Source: Closterium sp. Naga37s-1
Taxonomy: Eukaryota; Streptophyta; Zygnematophyceae; Desmidiales; Closteriaceae
Direction: 5' to 3'
DNA: 64,000 bases
NCBI GenBank assembly: GCA_947471745.1
Contig: CANJKZ010000460.1
Location: 186,001-250,000, forward strand
Positions 55,027 to 64,000 of this stretch are shown piece by piece. The notes beneath the pieces were generated by a model, which worked only from the letters and a program-made list of their open reading frames with translations, was not told the DNA's origin and did not search any database. Every line of letters starts with the position of its first letter. Positions within the stretch are counted from its first letter, which is position 1. The position numbers were made by a program, and so were the translations under genes.

Positions 55027-58000
55027 TCAACGGGCAACAGCACTACTCGTGATCTCCTTAGCTCTCTTGTGCTCTTTCCTTTCCTCCCCCCGCTCCTTCC
55101 CCTCCTCTTCTGATCTTCGCTTGCAGCTACCATCACCCTGACTGCCCCCTGGATCAGTCGCACCTTCTACTTTCTCTCCCACCACACCCTCCCTGTTGTC
55201 ACTCTTGTTAGTATCATCAGCATCATGGTCAGTGCCGCCAACGTCAGCAGCAGGGGCGGGAGCAGCATGCGCATCAGCCGCCGCTTCAGCAGCAGGAGCT
55301 GCAGCAGCAGGAGTAGAGAAATCATCAGCGGTAATAGAGCCCTTGCTTTCAGGAGCAACTCCCCCTGTTCCATCAGCAGCAACATCAGCAGAAGCAGCAT
55401 GACTCATCGTGCCGCTACCGCCCTTCAATTCACCACCATCCTTCAGCACCTCTCCCTTTCTATCTTGTCCCGCACCAGGTGCCGCACCTGCTGCCGCTCC
55501 TGCTGTGTCTACAGTCGCTGCTCGTGCTGCCTCTTCTTCTGCTGTTTCTGCGGCTCCTCCTGCCCTCGCTGTTGCTGCTGTCCCCCCTGTTTCTGACGTT
55601 TCTGCTGCTGATGCCAGTGGAGGGGAAGGAGAGGAGGAGGCAGGAGAGGCACCTCTAGGCGACAAGGGTGGGGATGGAGACAACACGGGGGATGGGGATT
55701 CTATTAGGGACGGGGATGCTGAAGGAGATGCTGAAGGGGATGCTGAACGGGATGGCGACTCCGGTCTAGGCGATCGCGACGGAGACGATCTGGGGGATTG
55801 AGACGGCGACGTTTTCGGTGATGAAAAGGCTTTTGGTGAGGAGGAAGGAGACGACTTGGGAGAGGAGGAAGAGGGGGATGAGGGGGAAGAAGGGGAAGGG
55901 AAGGGTTTTGGGGATGACTCTTGCCCCATAGCCTTGCTACTGCACCGATTTGGTCCTCCGTTGTTGCCCTTCCCTCCTGCCTTCTCACTCATCCTCTCTT
56001 CCCTCTTCCCCTCCTCCGTATCCCTCTCTTGCCTGTCCTCCTCGTTCCTCTCCTCCCGCCTCCTTCCCTCCTTGTGTTGCTGCCCTGGGCTGGACCTCTC
56101 GTCCCCGTCACCCCTTCTTTCACCTCTCGCTTTGTAATCACCCCCTCCTCCTGCTGCTCCTCCACCCCCTCCCCCTACGGTCCCCCCTCCCCCCCCTCCT
56201 TTAACCAGGGCAGATCGGGCCAACATGGCTCCAAGCTTCCCTCCAACAACAATCTTCCCCCCAGATATTCTCCTGAATCCCGGCCCACCATCAGAAGATT
56301 TTCGCTTCTTTTGCACACCTTGGGATGACCCATCCTTCCCTCCCGAACCTGCTCCTCCCGTCCCGCTCCGCTTCGGCCCGTTCCGAGCCTCACCCCGGGC
56401 CTCTCCCCGAGCTTCTTCCCGAGCCTCGAAGCCTCTTCCCAAGGCTGGGGAGTCAGTGGAGGGTCGGGGGCTGGGAGGGAAAGGCGAGGAGGAGGAGGGG
56501 CGGTCTTCGTCGTCCTCATCGTCGTAATCCACAAGCCCAAAAGATGGCTTCCTGGAAGGTGCCATCATGGGGATGCAGAGAGAAAAGGAGAACAAATTCA
56601 ACATGGGGAGTATGAGCGGATTGCATAGAGAGAGCATGACAAGGGGAGGGGAAAAGGAGACAAGGATAAGAAAAAAAAAAAAAACAAGGACCAGGATATG
56701 GATATACCACAATGCTAAGATGGAACAAGAATTTTAGGAAGGTGAAAGGAGTGGGGATGGGGGTGAAGATGGGGAGAGACAGAACAAGATGGTCAGAGAG
56801 CAGAATCAACTCACGCGGAATATACTCACGTGCAATCAACTCACGTGGAAACAAAACTCACCTAGATGGGTCTGCAATGATGCCGTTGGCAAGAGACCGA
56901 GGCGGAGAGGGCGAGCGCGACTTGTGGCCTTGCCGGGGGGGAGTCTCGTGGTGGGTTATACCAGCCAAATACCAGCCAAACCAAACTCACCTAGACGGGT
57001 CTGGAATGATGCCGTTAGTCAGAGCGCGAGGGGGAGAGGGCGAGCGGGATTTGTGGCGTGGCAGGGGGGGTGTGCCTGACGGGTCGAGCACTGGTAGGCT
57101 GTCATCGTGCTCCTCCTCCTGTGTTGCTGGCTCGTCCTCGTCACTGAGTGATTCAATACAAGCATGGGAAAGAATGCCAGCGCATGCGGCACAGAGAGAA
57201 AAGCGAGAGATTCTGATCCCACATTTTTTTTTTGGTGGAAGGGAGCTTGGGTAGGGACCAAGCGAAGTGCCGGGGAAGGTGGGGGGGAGGGAGGAGGGGA
57301 TCAGGGGAAAACCACTCTGCAAGTAGCAATAGCGAGGAAGGACAAGGAAACAAGAATGTCAGACAGCCATCACCACGGAAACATACCTGTCCCCTCCGCT
57401 TTCAAAATAATCCTCCTCCTCTCTCTCAAGCTCCCTCTCCTCCCTCACTCTCCTCTTCTCCACCCTCACTCGCCCTCCTCGCTCCACCCCCTCTCCACTC
57501 CTCCCCCCTTCTCCCTCTGCCGGTCCCCCTCCACCACCCTCGTGCCGCCACCTGTCGCCGCCTGATTGCACGCTGATGGCTGTGGCTCGCGGCAAGTGGG
57601 AGGGCGGAGGGGCAGCAGAGGGCTCTTCTGCTGGGCGCATCGACTCAAGGTTCTGTTGTGAAAGGGGAAGGACGAGGCACGAAGGGGGAGGAGGGGAGAG
57701 GGGACGAGGGGGTGTGTGAAGAAATGGGGAGCAGAAGGCTATTCTGCTGGGCGCATCGACTCAAGGTTCTGTTGTGAAGGAAAAGGGAGGAGGGAGGAAA
57801 GGTGTGGGGGAAAAGCAGTAAGGGATGGGGAGAGACGTCAAGGTTGGAAAACATGGGAGGGCGGTTGGGTAGCAGAAGGCTCTTCCGCTGGTCGCATTGA
57901 CTCGAGGTTCTGTTGTGAAAGGGGAGAGGGGGGAGTGTGAGTGGGAGAGGGGAGTGGGTGAAGGCATGTCAAAACAAGTGGGAGGGCGGACGGGCAGCAG

Positions 58001-61000
58001 AAGGCCCTTCTGCTGGCCGCATCGACTCAAGGCTCTGTTGGGAAGGGGAAGGACGAGGCGTGGGGAAGGGAGGAAAGGGGAGAGAAGAGGGGGGGGGAGA
58101 AGTTGTGAAGAGATAGGGAGCGAAGGCTCTTCTGCAATGACTCGAAATTCCGCTGTGAGTGAGGGGGAGGATGGGGAGACAGGAAGAATGGGGGCAAATT
58201 TTGGGACAGAGAGAGGTATCGAGGTTCAGTGGCACAGTAGCTTGAAGGAGTCACAACGGTGATGGCTAAATATTGATGGCTGGTACCAGTGGCAAACGGA
58301 AGGGTGGAGAGGGGTGGGGTGGGAGGGAGTGGAAAGGGTTTGGAGTCGGAGGGAGGGAGACGGGGATGGGGAGAGGTATCGAGGTTCGAGGCGCATTAGC
58401 TTGATGGAGTCAACATAGTCAACCGAGTCAAAGTTCTATTAGATGTTTCAAATCAAAACATCAAGTCTCCATTCTCCACACTAAGTCCCCATTCTCCACG
58501 CTAACTCCCCATTCTCCACACTAAGTCCCCATTCTCCACATTAAGTCCCCATTCTCCACACTAACTCCCCATTCTCCACACTAACTCCCCATTCTCCACA
58601 CTAACTCCCCATTCTCCACACTAACTCCCCATTCTCCACACTAACTCCCCATTCTCCACACTAACTCCCCATTCTCCACACTAACTCCCCATTCTCCACA
58701 CTAACTCCCCATTCTCCACACTAACTCCCCATTCTCCACACTAACTCCCCATCCCCTCCCACCTGTTCATATTTGAGGCGCAGCAGCTTGAAGGAGTCAA
58801 CGTAGTCAACCGAGTCAAACCAGGATCCGTATGTTTCCACTAAATGAGTCACCAGCGACTTGATGTTCTCCTGCTCACATGCACACATGGATGCACAATC
58901 ACATGCACGCATGCATGCATGCACAAACACATGCATGGTCACATGCATGTACAATCACATGCACACACGTGCAAATTCGCACATCCGCACATAAACACAT
59001 GCACATATCTCGCATGCATGCACACTCAAATGCATACACAGACACACCAACACGAACCACAGGAATGGTTACCACATGTAAACGTAACCACATAAACAGC
59101 AACCACGATTAGGAAACCTCACAACAACACAGCCAGTCGCTCAACAAACAACAGAATCCCCAAGAAAGTTGTAGGGGCTGCCGCAGGACCCAAACATTCA
59201 GAAGAAACACCACCACCGCAGCTCAACAAGGCCCAGGACTGTGGACTGCAGTGCAGTCCCACAACAAGGTCCAGGTGACTTTTGAGTCGACTCAAAAGTC
59301 CCACAACGAGGTCCAGGACTGTGGACTGCAGTCCCACAACGAGGTCCAGGACTGTGGAGTCGAGGAGGTTGTAGCGGCTGCCGTTGGTATTCACATCCCA
59401 CGTGCCCACCTACACCACACGCCCACCGCCCCACACACAAAGCCAGTGCCCACTCACTCACCTTGCGGATGAATTCGACTAAATCCAGCACAGCGGAGTT
59501 GAGGAGGTTGTAGCGGCTGCCGTTGGCTCTGAAGGCTGCGATCACGGGCTCAAACAGACGGTTCTTGACCAGGTAGCGCAGGTAGAAGTCATCCTGGTGG
59601 GAGGTGGGCGGGGGCATGGCATGGCATGGCATGGCATGGGGAAAAGGGTGTTCATCTGACTGGCATCACGGGCTCAAACAGACGGTTCTTGACCAGGTAG
59701 CGCAGGTAGAAGTCATCCTGGTGGGAGGTGGGCGGGGGCATGGCATGGCATGGCATGGCATGGGGAAAAGGGTGTTCATCTGACTGGCATCACGGGCTCA
59801 AACAGACGGTTCTTGACCAGGTAGCGCAGGTAGAAGTCATCCTGGTGGGAGGTGGGCGGGGGCATGGCATGGCATGGCATGGCATGGGGAAAAGGGTGTT
59901 CATCTGACTGGCATCACGGGCTCAAACAGACGGTTCTTGACCAGGTAGCGCAGGTAGAAGTCATCCTGGTGGGAGGTGGGCGGGGGCATGGCATGGCATG
60001 GCATGGCATGGGGAAAAGGGTGTTCATCTGACTGGCATCACGGGCTCAAACAGACGGTTCTTGACCAGGTAGCGCAGGTAGAAGTCATCCTGGTGGGAGG
60101 TGGGCGGGGGCATGGCATGGCATGGCATGGCATGGGGAAAAGGGTGTTCATCTGACTGGCATCACGGGCTCAAACAGACGGTTCTTGACCAGGTAGCGCA
60201 GGTAGAAGTCATCCTGGTGGGAGGTGGGCGGGGGCATGGCATGGCATGGCATGGCATGGGGAAAAGGGTGTTCATCTGACTGGCATCACGGGCTCAAACA
60301 GACGGTTCTTGACCAGGTAGCGCAGGTAGAAGTCATCCTGGTGGGAGGTGGGCGGGGGCATGGCATGGCATGGCATGGCATGGGGAAAAGGGTGTTCATC
60401 TGACTGGCATCACGGGCTCAAACAGACGGTTCTTGACCAGGTAGCGCAGGTAGAAGTCATCCTGGTGGGAGGTGGGCGGGGGCATGGCATGGCATGGCAT
60501 GGCATGGGGAAAAGGGTGTTCATCTGACTGGCATCACGGGCTCAAACAGACGGTTCTTGACCAGGTAGTGCAAATAGAAGCCGTCTTGGAAGCTGGGAAA
60601 AGTGAGGGAAAAGTTTGTGGCTTCGACTGGGTCTGGCATTGACCGACATTGACCAGCATTGACCGGCATTGACCAGCATTGACCGGCATTGACCAGCATT
60701 GACCGGCATTGACCAGCATTGACCGGCATTGACCAGCATTGACCGGCATTGACCAGCATTGACCGGTATTGACCAGCATTGACCGGCATTGACCAGCATT
60801 GACCGGCATTGACCAGCATTGACCGGCATTGACCAGCATTGACCGGCATTGACCAGCATTGACCAGCATTGACCGGCATTGACCGGCATTGACCAGCTTT
60901 GAACAGCATTGTTCCTTGTTACTTGGTAGGTGCTCGATGCAAGTACTGATCTACCTTGAGGCTGACACAGGAGCGCAGGAATCGCACAGCAGCCACTACC

Positions 61001-64000
61001 AGGTACCCCTCCCGGCGCCCCACCAGCTAGCTCAAGAGCAGGCTTGGGTTCAACGAGGGCAGCATTCATACCTTGAGGCTGATGCAGGAACGCAGGAAGC
61101 GCACAGCCACCACCACCAGGTACCTCTCCCTGCGCCTCACGAGCTAGCTCAGGCAGAAAGTAGATACCCCCGTTGTTTACCGACTCACGCGGGTGGCGTA
61201 GTACTATACCTTGAGGCTGATGCAGGAACGCAGGAAGCGCACAGCCGCCACCACGAGGTACCTCTCCTTCCGCCGCACCAGCCGCAGCACCTTCTCCACC
61301 ACGTTGTTGCGCAACACGTAGTACCTTGAATGGGGGGGGAGAGGGGCAGAGGGGGATGGGGAGGTGAGCGGGACACTGGATTGAGCTGGTCACAAGCGAG
61401 AGAGTTGGTCACAAGCGAGAGAGTGGGTCACAAGCGAGAGAGTCGGTCACAAGCGAGAGAGTGGGTCACAAGCAAGAGAGTCGGTCACAAGCGAGAGAGT
61501 TGGTCACAAGCGAGAGAGTGGGTCACAAGCAAGAGAGTCGGTCACAAGCGAGAGAGTCGGTCACAAGCGAGAGAGTGGGTCACAAGCAAGAGAGTCGGTC
61601 ACAAGCGAGAGAGTTGGTCACAAGCGAGAGAGCTGGTCACAAGTGAGAGAGCTGGTCACAAGCGAGAGAGTTGGTCACAAGCAAGAGAGTCGGTCACAAG
61701 CGAGAGAGTTGGTCACAAGCGAGAGAGTTGGTCACAAGCAAGGAGGAGGAGTGGAGCTTCACGCACAGAGAATGACGCTAGATGCACAAAGCAAAGGGCA
61801 CGGGGTAGGGTACGACTTACTTCATCTGCTGTGGTGCGGATGACAGGCGAATCAAGCAAAAGCACGAGGCATAGAGCACATTAATACAAGGACACAGAAG
61901 CACAGCAGATCGCAGATACTCGCCAGAACCTCAGGAGGAGGCGACGATGCAGCTCCTCGTAGGAGCATGAAGAAAAACAGGGCTATGACTCACTTCATTC
62001 GGAAGCTGTGGTGCAGCACACAGAAGCACAGAAGATCGCAGATACTCGCCAGCACCTCGGGCGCAGGCGACCCCCCTCCTCCTCCTAACCCTCCTCCTCC
62101 TCCCCCTCCACCACCTCGCCCCCCTTCAACGCCAGCAGCAGCAGCAGCGGTTGTTATCCCCTTTACAAGCACATCCACGTACTCCTCATATAACACGTCT
62201 AGAAACTTGTTCTTCTCAGCAGTGTCCATGGTGTCTGTGTCTAGCAACTGCCTCAATATTTCTAAGAGCTGCACGTGAGACCCCCCCTCCCCCTGACTGC
62301 GTTCCACCATTCCCTTCACCTGCCCAGGGAAGGCGGGGGAAGGGGAAAGGGGAAGGGAGGGAGGACGACACTGGAGGTTCAGTTCAGTGGTGGGCAAGGG
62401 AAAGAAGAACAGATTGTACTTGTGACATGGAATTTTGAGAAGCATTTTAGAAAGAGCTTGCGACCTACAAGGCAGGAGAAAAGTGTGTGGCCGGGTTGCT
62501 CCACGAGAAAGGTGCGCAGGGGGGCAGGGTCGGGACTGAGAGCAGACATGAGCATGTCGGTGCTGTGATGGGAAGAGAGGTGGGGAGGCAAGGGGTGAAG
62601 TCAAAGGGAGCGCAGGAGAAAGGGTGAGATATGGGGAGAAAAGAAGCGGACAGCAGTGTGGTACTTGGAGAGGGAGAACAAGCCATTGGAAAGCGGTCAA
62701 CGATCGGTGAGCAAGAGGGAGAACGGGGCTGAAAGAGCGGAAAGTGGCAAGTGGTGTTTAGCATGGGAGTGCACGGGAGGTTGAAACACATACCCGCAAA
62801 GGCGTAGGGAGGCGTCAGTGTGTTGCAAGATCGTGGTGACGATTTCAAATAGGCCCAGACCAATCAGAGCACTGCACGTTGACAGAATGAACAGAGAGCG
62901 TGGTTGAAGAAAGGATGGGTTGGAGTATCAGACACATATCTAGCTTGTTCGTACTGATTCAATGATGTTTGTAGCGCCTACAACAAGTCTCAACCTAAAC
63001 GTTAATCAATTAAACACATACGAAAACAAAGCTGGTACGTCGAGTAGAGGACGGCTGGGGAAAAAGAGGGAAAGGGTAAAGCCCCCTACATTTGCAACGC
63101 TCAGAAGCGTCAGAAAACAAGACGGAAGGACGGGGCGAAGATACCTAAAGGGGGCGAAGCGAAGGTACCTGAAGGACTGGTTTCTCTGTGTGATCTGCAG
63201 GTGCTTGTGCAGCGAGCAAAACTCCTGGAGGAATCGAACCTGATGCGAGGGAGAATGAAAGAGGTGAGCGGAGAAAGGCAGAGAGAGAAGAGATGGAGAT
63301 GCTCGGTTGAAGGAACCCTCACAAGAGTCTCACAAGCTAATCAGATCTAATTTCACCCAGCATGTCCCATGTGACAAGGTCCCTGGACGTTCGAAGAAAC
63401 GTCTGACACGCGATCAATAAACCATGTATCCACAACTCACGTCACGTGTCTGTTTGTGACAAGTACATGTTGCTTAGACTCTTCCCGTCTCACTCACCAG
63501 GTCTCTAAAGGCGGGGGAGGAGGGGTCTTTGGATCGCAGCTGGGAGAATAGGTCTGAGAGGAAAGGCTTGTCGCCCTGTAGAGTGGACACCACCTGAGGA
63601 GGGTGCAGGGGGGGAGAGAGGGATGCGCAGGGGGGACAATGAGATATGGCTGCTGGGGCTGCTGCTGAATGCCCTGCTGGGAGAATAGGTATGAGAGGAA
63701 AGGCTTGTCGCCCTGTAGAGTGGACACCACCTGAGGAGGGTGCAGCGGGGGAGAGGGGGACGGAGGTGCAGGAGGGTGTGGGGAATGTTGAGACAGGGCT
63801 GCCGCTCACTGCTGTACAGGGAAAAGAGGTCCGAGAGGAAAGGCTTTGTTGCCCTGCAGAGTGGACACCACCTGAGGATGGTGGGGGAGAAAGAGGGAGG
63901 TGGAGAGGAGAAATGATGAGATAGCGCTGCTGCTGTCCATGACACCACCTGAGAATGGTGGGGGAAAGGGTCGGAGGGGGGAAGAATGGAAGACTGCAAA
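55027..64000 (-). CDS. PP4R3: Protein phosphatase 4 regulatory subunit 3 (SMEK), 5' end outside window
   Basis: Scaffold subunit that targets the PP4 catalytic subunit in DNA repair and development. Exons in order, approximate: 63490-63592 ([20 protein letters not shown]), 63155-63242 ([15 protein letters not shown]), about 62795-62875 ([20 protein letters not shown]), 62475-62570 ([20 protein letters not shown]), 61993-62276 ([20 protein letters not shown] to [17 protein letters not shown]), 61205-61325 ([35 protein letters not shown]), 59463-59594 ([40 protein letters not shown]), 58763-58870 ([20 protein letters not shown]), 57388-57650 (Glu-rich), 56985-57145 ([17 protein letters not shown]), 55027-56567 ([18 protein letters not shown], then a low-complexity tail). 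These are the conserved SMEK armadillo-type blocks and the acidic [11 protein letters not shown]-terminus. The N-terminal EVH1-like domain lies past 64000. Almost every exon has intronic echoes. Confidence 0.9.
56862..57145 (-). repeat. Duplicated PP4R3 SPSPPR exon
   Basis: [18 protein letters not shown] (full exon about 56985-57145) and an echo at about 56862-56950 with [18 protein letters not shown] and the same donor. Confidence 0.85.
57640..58150 (-). repeat. Five copies of the PP4R3 ESMRPAE exon start
   Basis: AACCTTGAGTCGATGCGCCC or a variant (ESMRPAE) occurs at about 57640-57660, 57755-57775, 57890-57915, 58012-58035 and, worn, 58130-58150. All are preceded by the same CAG acceptor. 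Only the most downstream copy reads on into the full Glu-rich exon. Confidence 0.85.
58205..58870 (-). repeat. Three copies of the PP4R3 [12 protein letters not shown] exon end
   Basis: The full exon at 58763-58870 ([19 protein letters not shown] region) is followed by echoes at about 58383-58435 ([11 protein letters not shown]) and 58207-58255 (SFKLLCH). Confidence 0.8.
58470..58752. repeat. 20-bp minisatellite
   Basis: About 14 units of CTAACTCCCCATTCTCCACA (some CTAAGT) in a PP4R3 intron. Confidence 0.97.
58880..59050. repeat. CATG/CACA-rich low-complexity DNA
   Basis: CATGCATGCACA-type units in a PP4R3 intron. Confidence 0.8.
59277..59300. repeat. 24-bp perfect palindrome
   Basis: CTTTTGAGTCGACTCAAAAG extended by GA and TC on the two ends. 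It lies between two echoes of the PP4R3 exon segment for VLDLVVGL (about 59300-59370 and 59215-59276). Confidence 0.97.
59581..60595 (-). repeat. 124-bp tandem array carrying a PP4R3 pseudo-exon
   Basis: Eight units spaced exactly 124 bp (reference points 59581, 59705, 59829, 59953, 60077, 60201, 60325, 60449), plus a divergent ninth at about 60530-60595. Each holds an acceptor (CACCTCCCACCAG), the exon start for [17 protein letters not shown], then a junction to intron DNA with an in-frame TGA. Only the lowest-coordinate unit continues into the full exon. Units 1 to 8 look identical by eye, including (GGCAT)4. Confidence 0.97.
60637..60898. repeat. 10/20-bp minisatellite GACCGGCATT/GACCAGCATT
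   Basis: About 26 decamers, mostly alternating G and A at the fifth base, in a PP4R3 intron. Confidence 0.97.
60955..61325 (-). repeat. Three copies of a PP4R3 exon ([11 protein letters not shown])
   Basis: Full exon 61205-61325, then 3' echoes at about 61072-61150 ([15 protein letters not shown]) and 60958-61030 ([15 protein letters not shown]). Each ends AAGGTAnnn as a donor. Confidence 0.9.
61388..61742. repeat. 18-bp minisatellite GAGAGTGGGTCACAAGCG
   Basis: About 19 units with G/T/C variation at one position, in a PP4R3 intron. Confidence 0.97.
61815..62060 (-). repeat. Partial copy of a PP4R3 exon (ICDLLCF)
   Basis: The full exon ends at about 61993. An echo of its 3' half (ASICDLLCF) lies at about 61885-61945, with a worn HHSRxK end near 61817-61850. 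Confidence 0.75.
63490..63960 (-). repeat. Four copies of a PP4R3 exon ([10 protein letters not shown])
   Basis: In transcription order: trace at about 63932-63955, [10 protein letters not shown] at about 63820-63872, [17 protein letters not shown] at about 63682-63735, full exon 63490-63592. Each begins after an acceptor-like CAG and successive copies get longer. Confidence 0.9.

Noticed and set aside
59581..60595. CRISPR-like regular array
   Set aside because: Units are contiguous 124-bp tandem copies without variable spacers, and they contain eukaryotic exon sequence. The same holds for the 18-bp and 20-bp arrays.

Overview
This is nuclear DNA from a eukaryote, most likely a green-lineage (streptophyte) alga. 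The genes are spliced with GT-AG introns. They include a single-chain plant-type urease (gamma, beta and alpha parts fused), a plastid EamA/DMT carrier matching the Arabidopsis At3g02690 (WAT1-related) type, the thylakoid thioredoxin-like protein HCF164, a SCAMP, and a PP4R3/SMEK phosphatase subunit. The repeat load (copia, hAT, RLE-type LINE, PIF/Harbinger and MULE-type elements), the GC-rich coding sequence and the abundant simple repeats would fit a zygnematophyte such as Closterium or Penium. That placement is inference, not demonstrated.

Layout: 1-5.15 kb, 5' two thirds of a urease gene on the minus strand, running off the left edge. 7.7-10.2 kb, a secreted, probably GPI-anchored folate-receptor-like protein (+). 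10.5-15.8 kb, a damaged copia retrotransposon (-) carrying an internal hAT transposase tail. 16.7-20.1 kb, a 5'-truncated non-LTR retrotransposon (-) between 303-bp direct repeats. 20.7-29.5 kb, a CAMK-like Ser/Thr kinase with a giant low-complexity N-terminus (+). 30.2-31.0 kb, a dual-specificity phosphatase (+). 31.29-34.78 kb, a complete PIF/Harbinger transposon with TIRs, TTA target duplication, transposase and Myb-like partner, sitting just after the stop codon of the next gene. 34.8-39.4 kb, the plastid EamA carrier (-). 39.9-42.8 kb, SCAMP (-). 43.6-44.0 kb, a small secreted protein (-). 45.6-47.8 kb, HCF164 (+). 49.1-52.2 kb, a convergent pair of disordered proteins that share a C-terminal RVxF-like motif. 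53.66-54.24 kb, a MULE-type MITE. 55.0-64.0 kb, PP4R3 (-), running off the right edge.

The most unusual signal is not a gene. In five unrelated genes (urease, kinase, EamA carrier, HCF164, PP4R3) most exons are followed or preceded by one to eight extra, partly truncated tandem copies of the same exon lying inside the introns. Several spacers between such copies contain the same short perfect palindrome, CTTTTGAGTCGACTCAAAAG, or its variant with GCGC in the centre, and exon homology often stops exactly at the palindrome. Decayed versions occupy equivalent positions. I call these exon echoes and treat them as the main candidate for an undescribed process. An assembly artefact is the chief alternative.

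Exon coordinates below were read by eye from splice consensus, reading frame and family knowledge; no alignment or transcript evidence was available.
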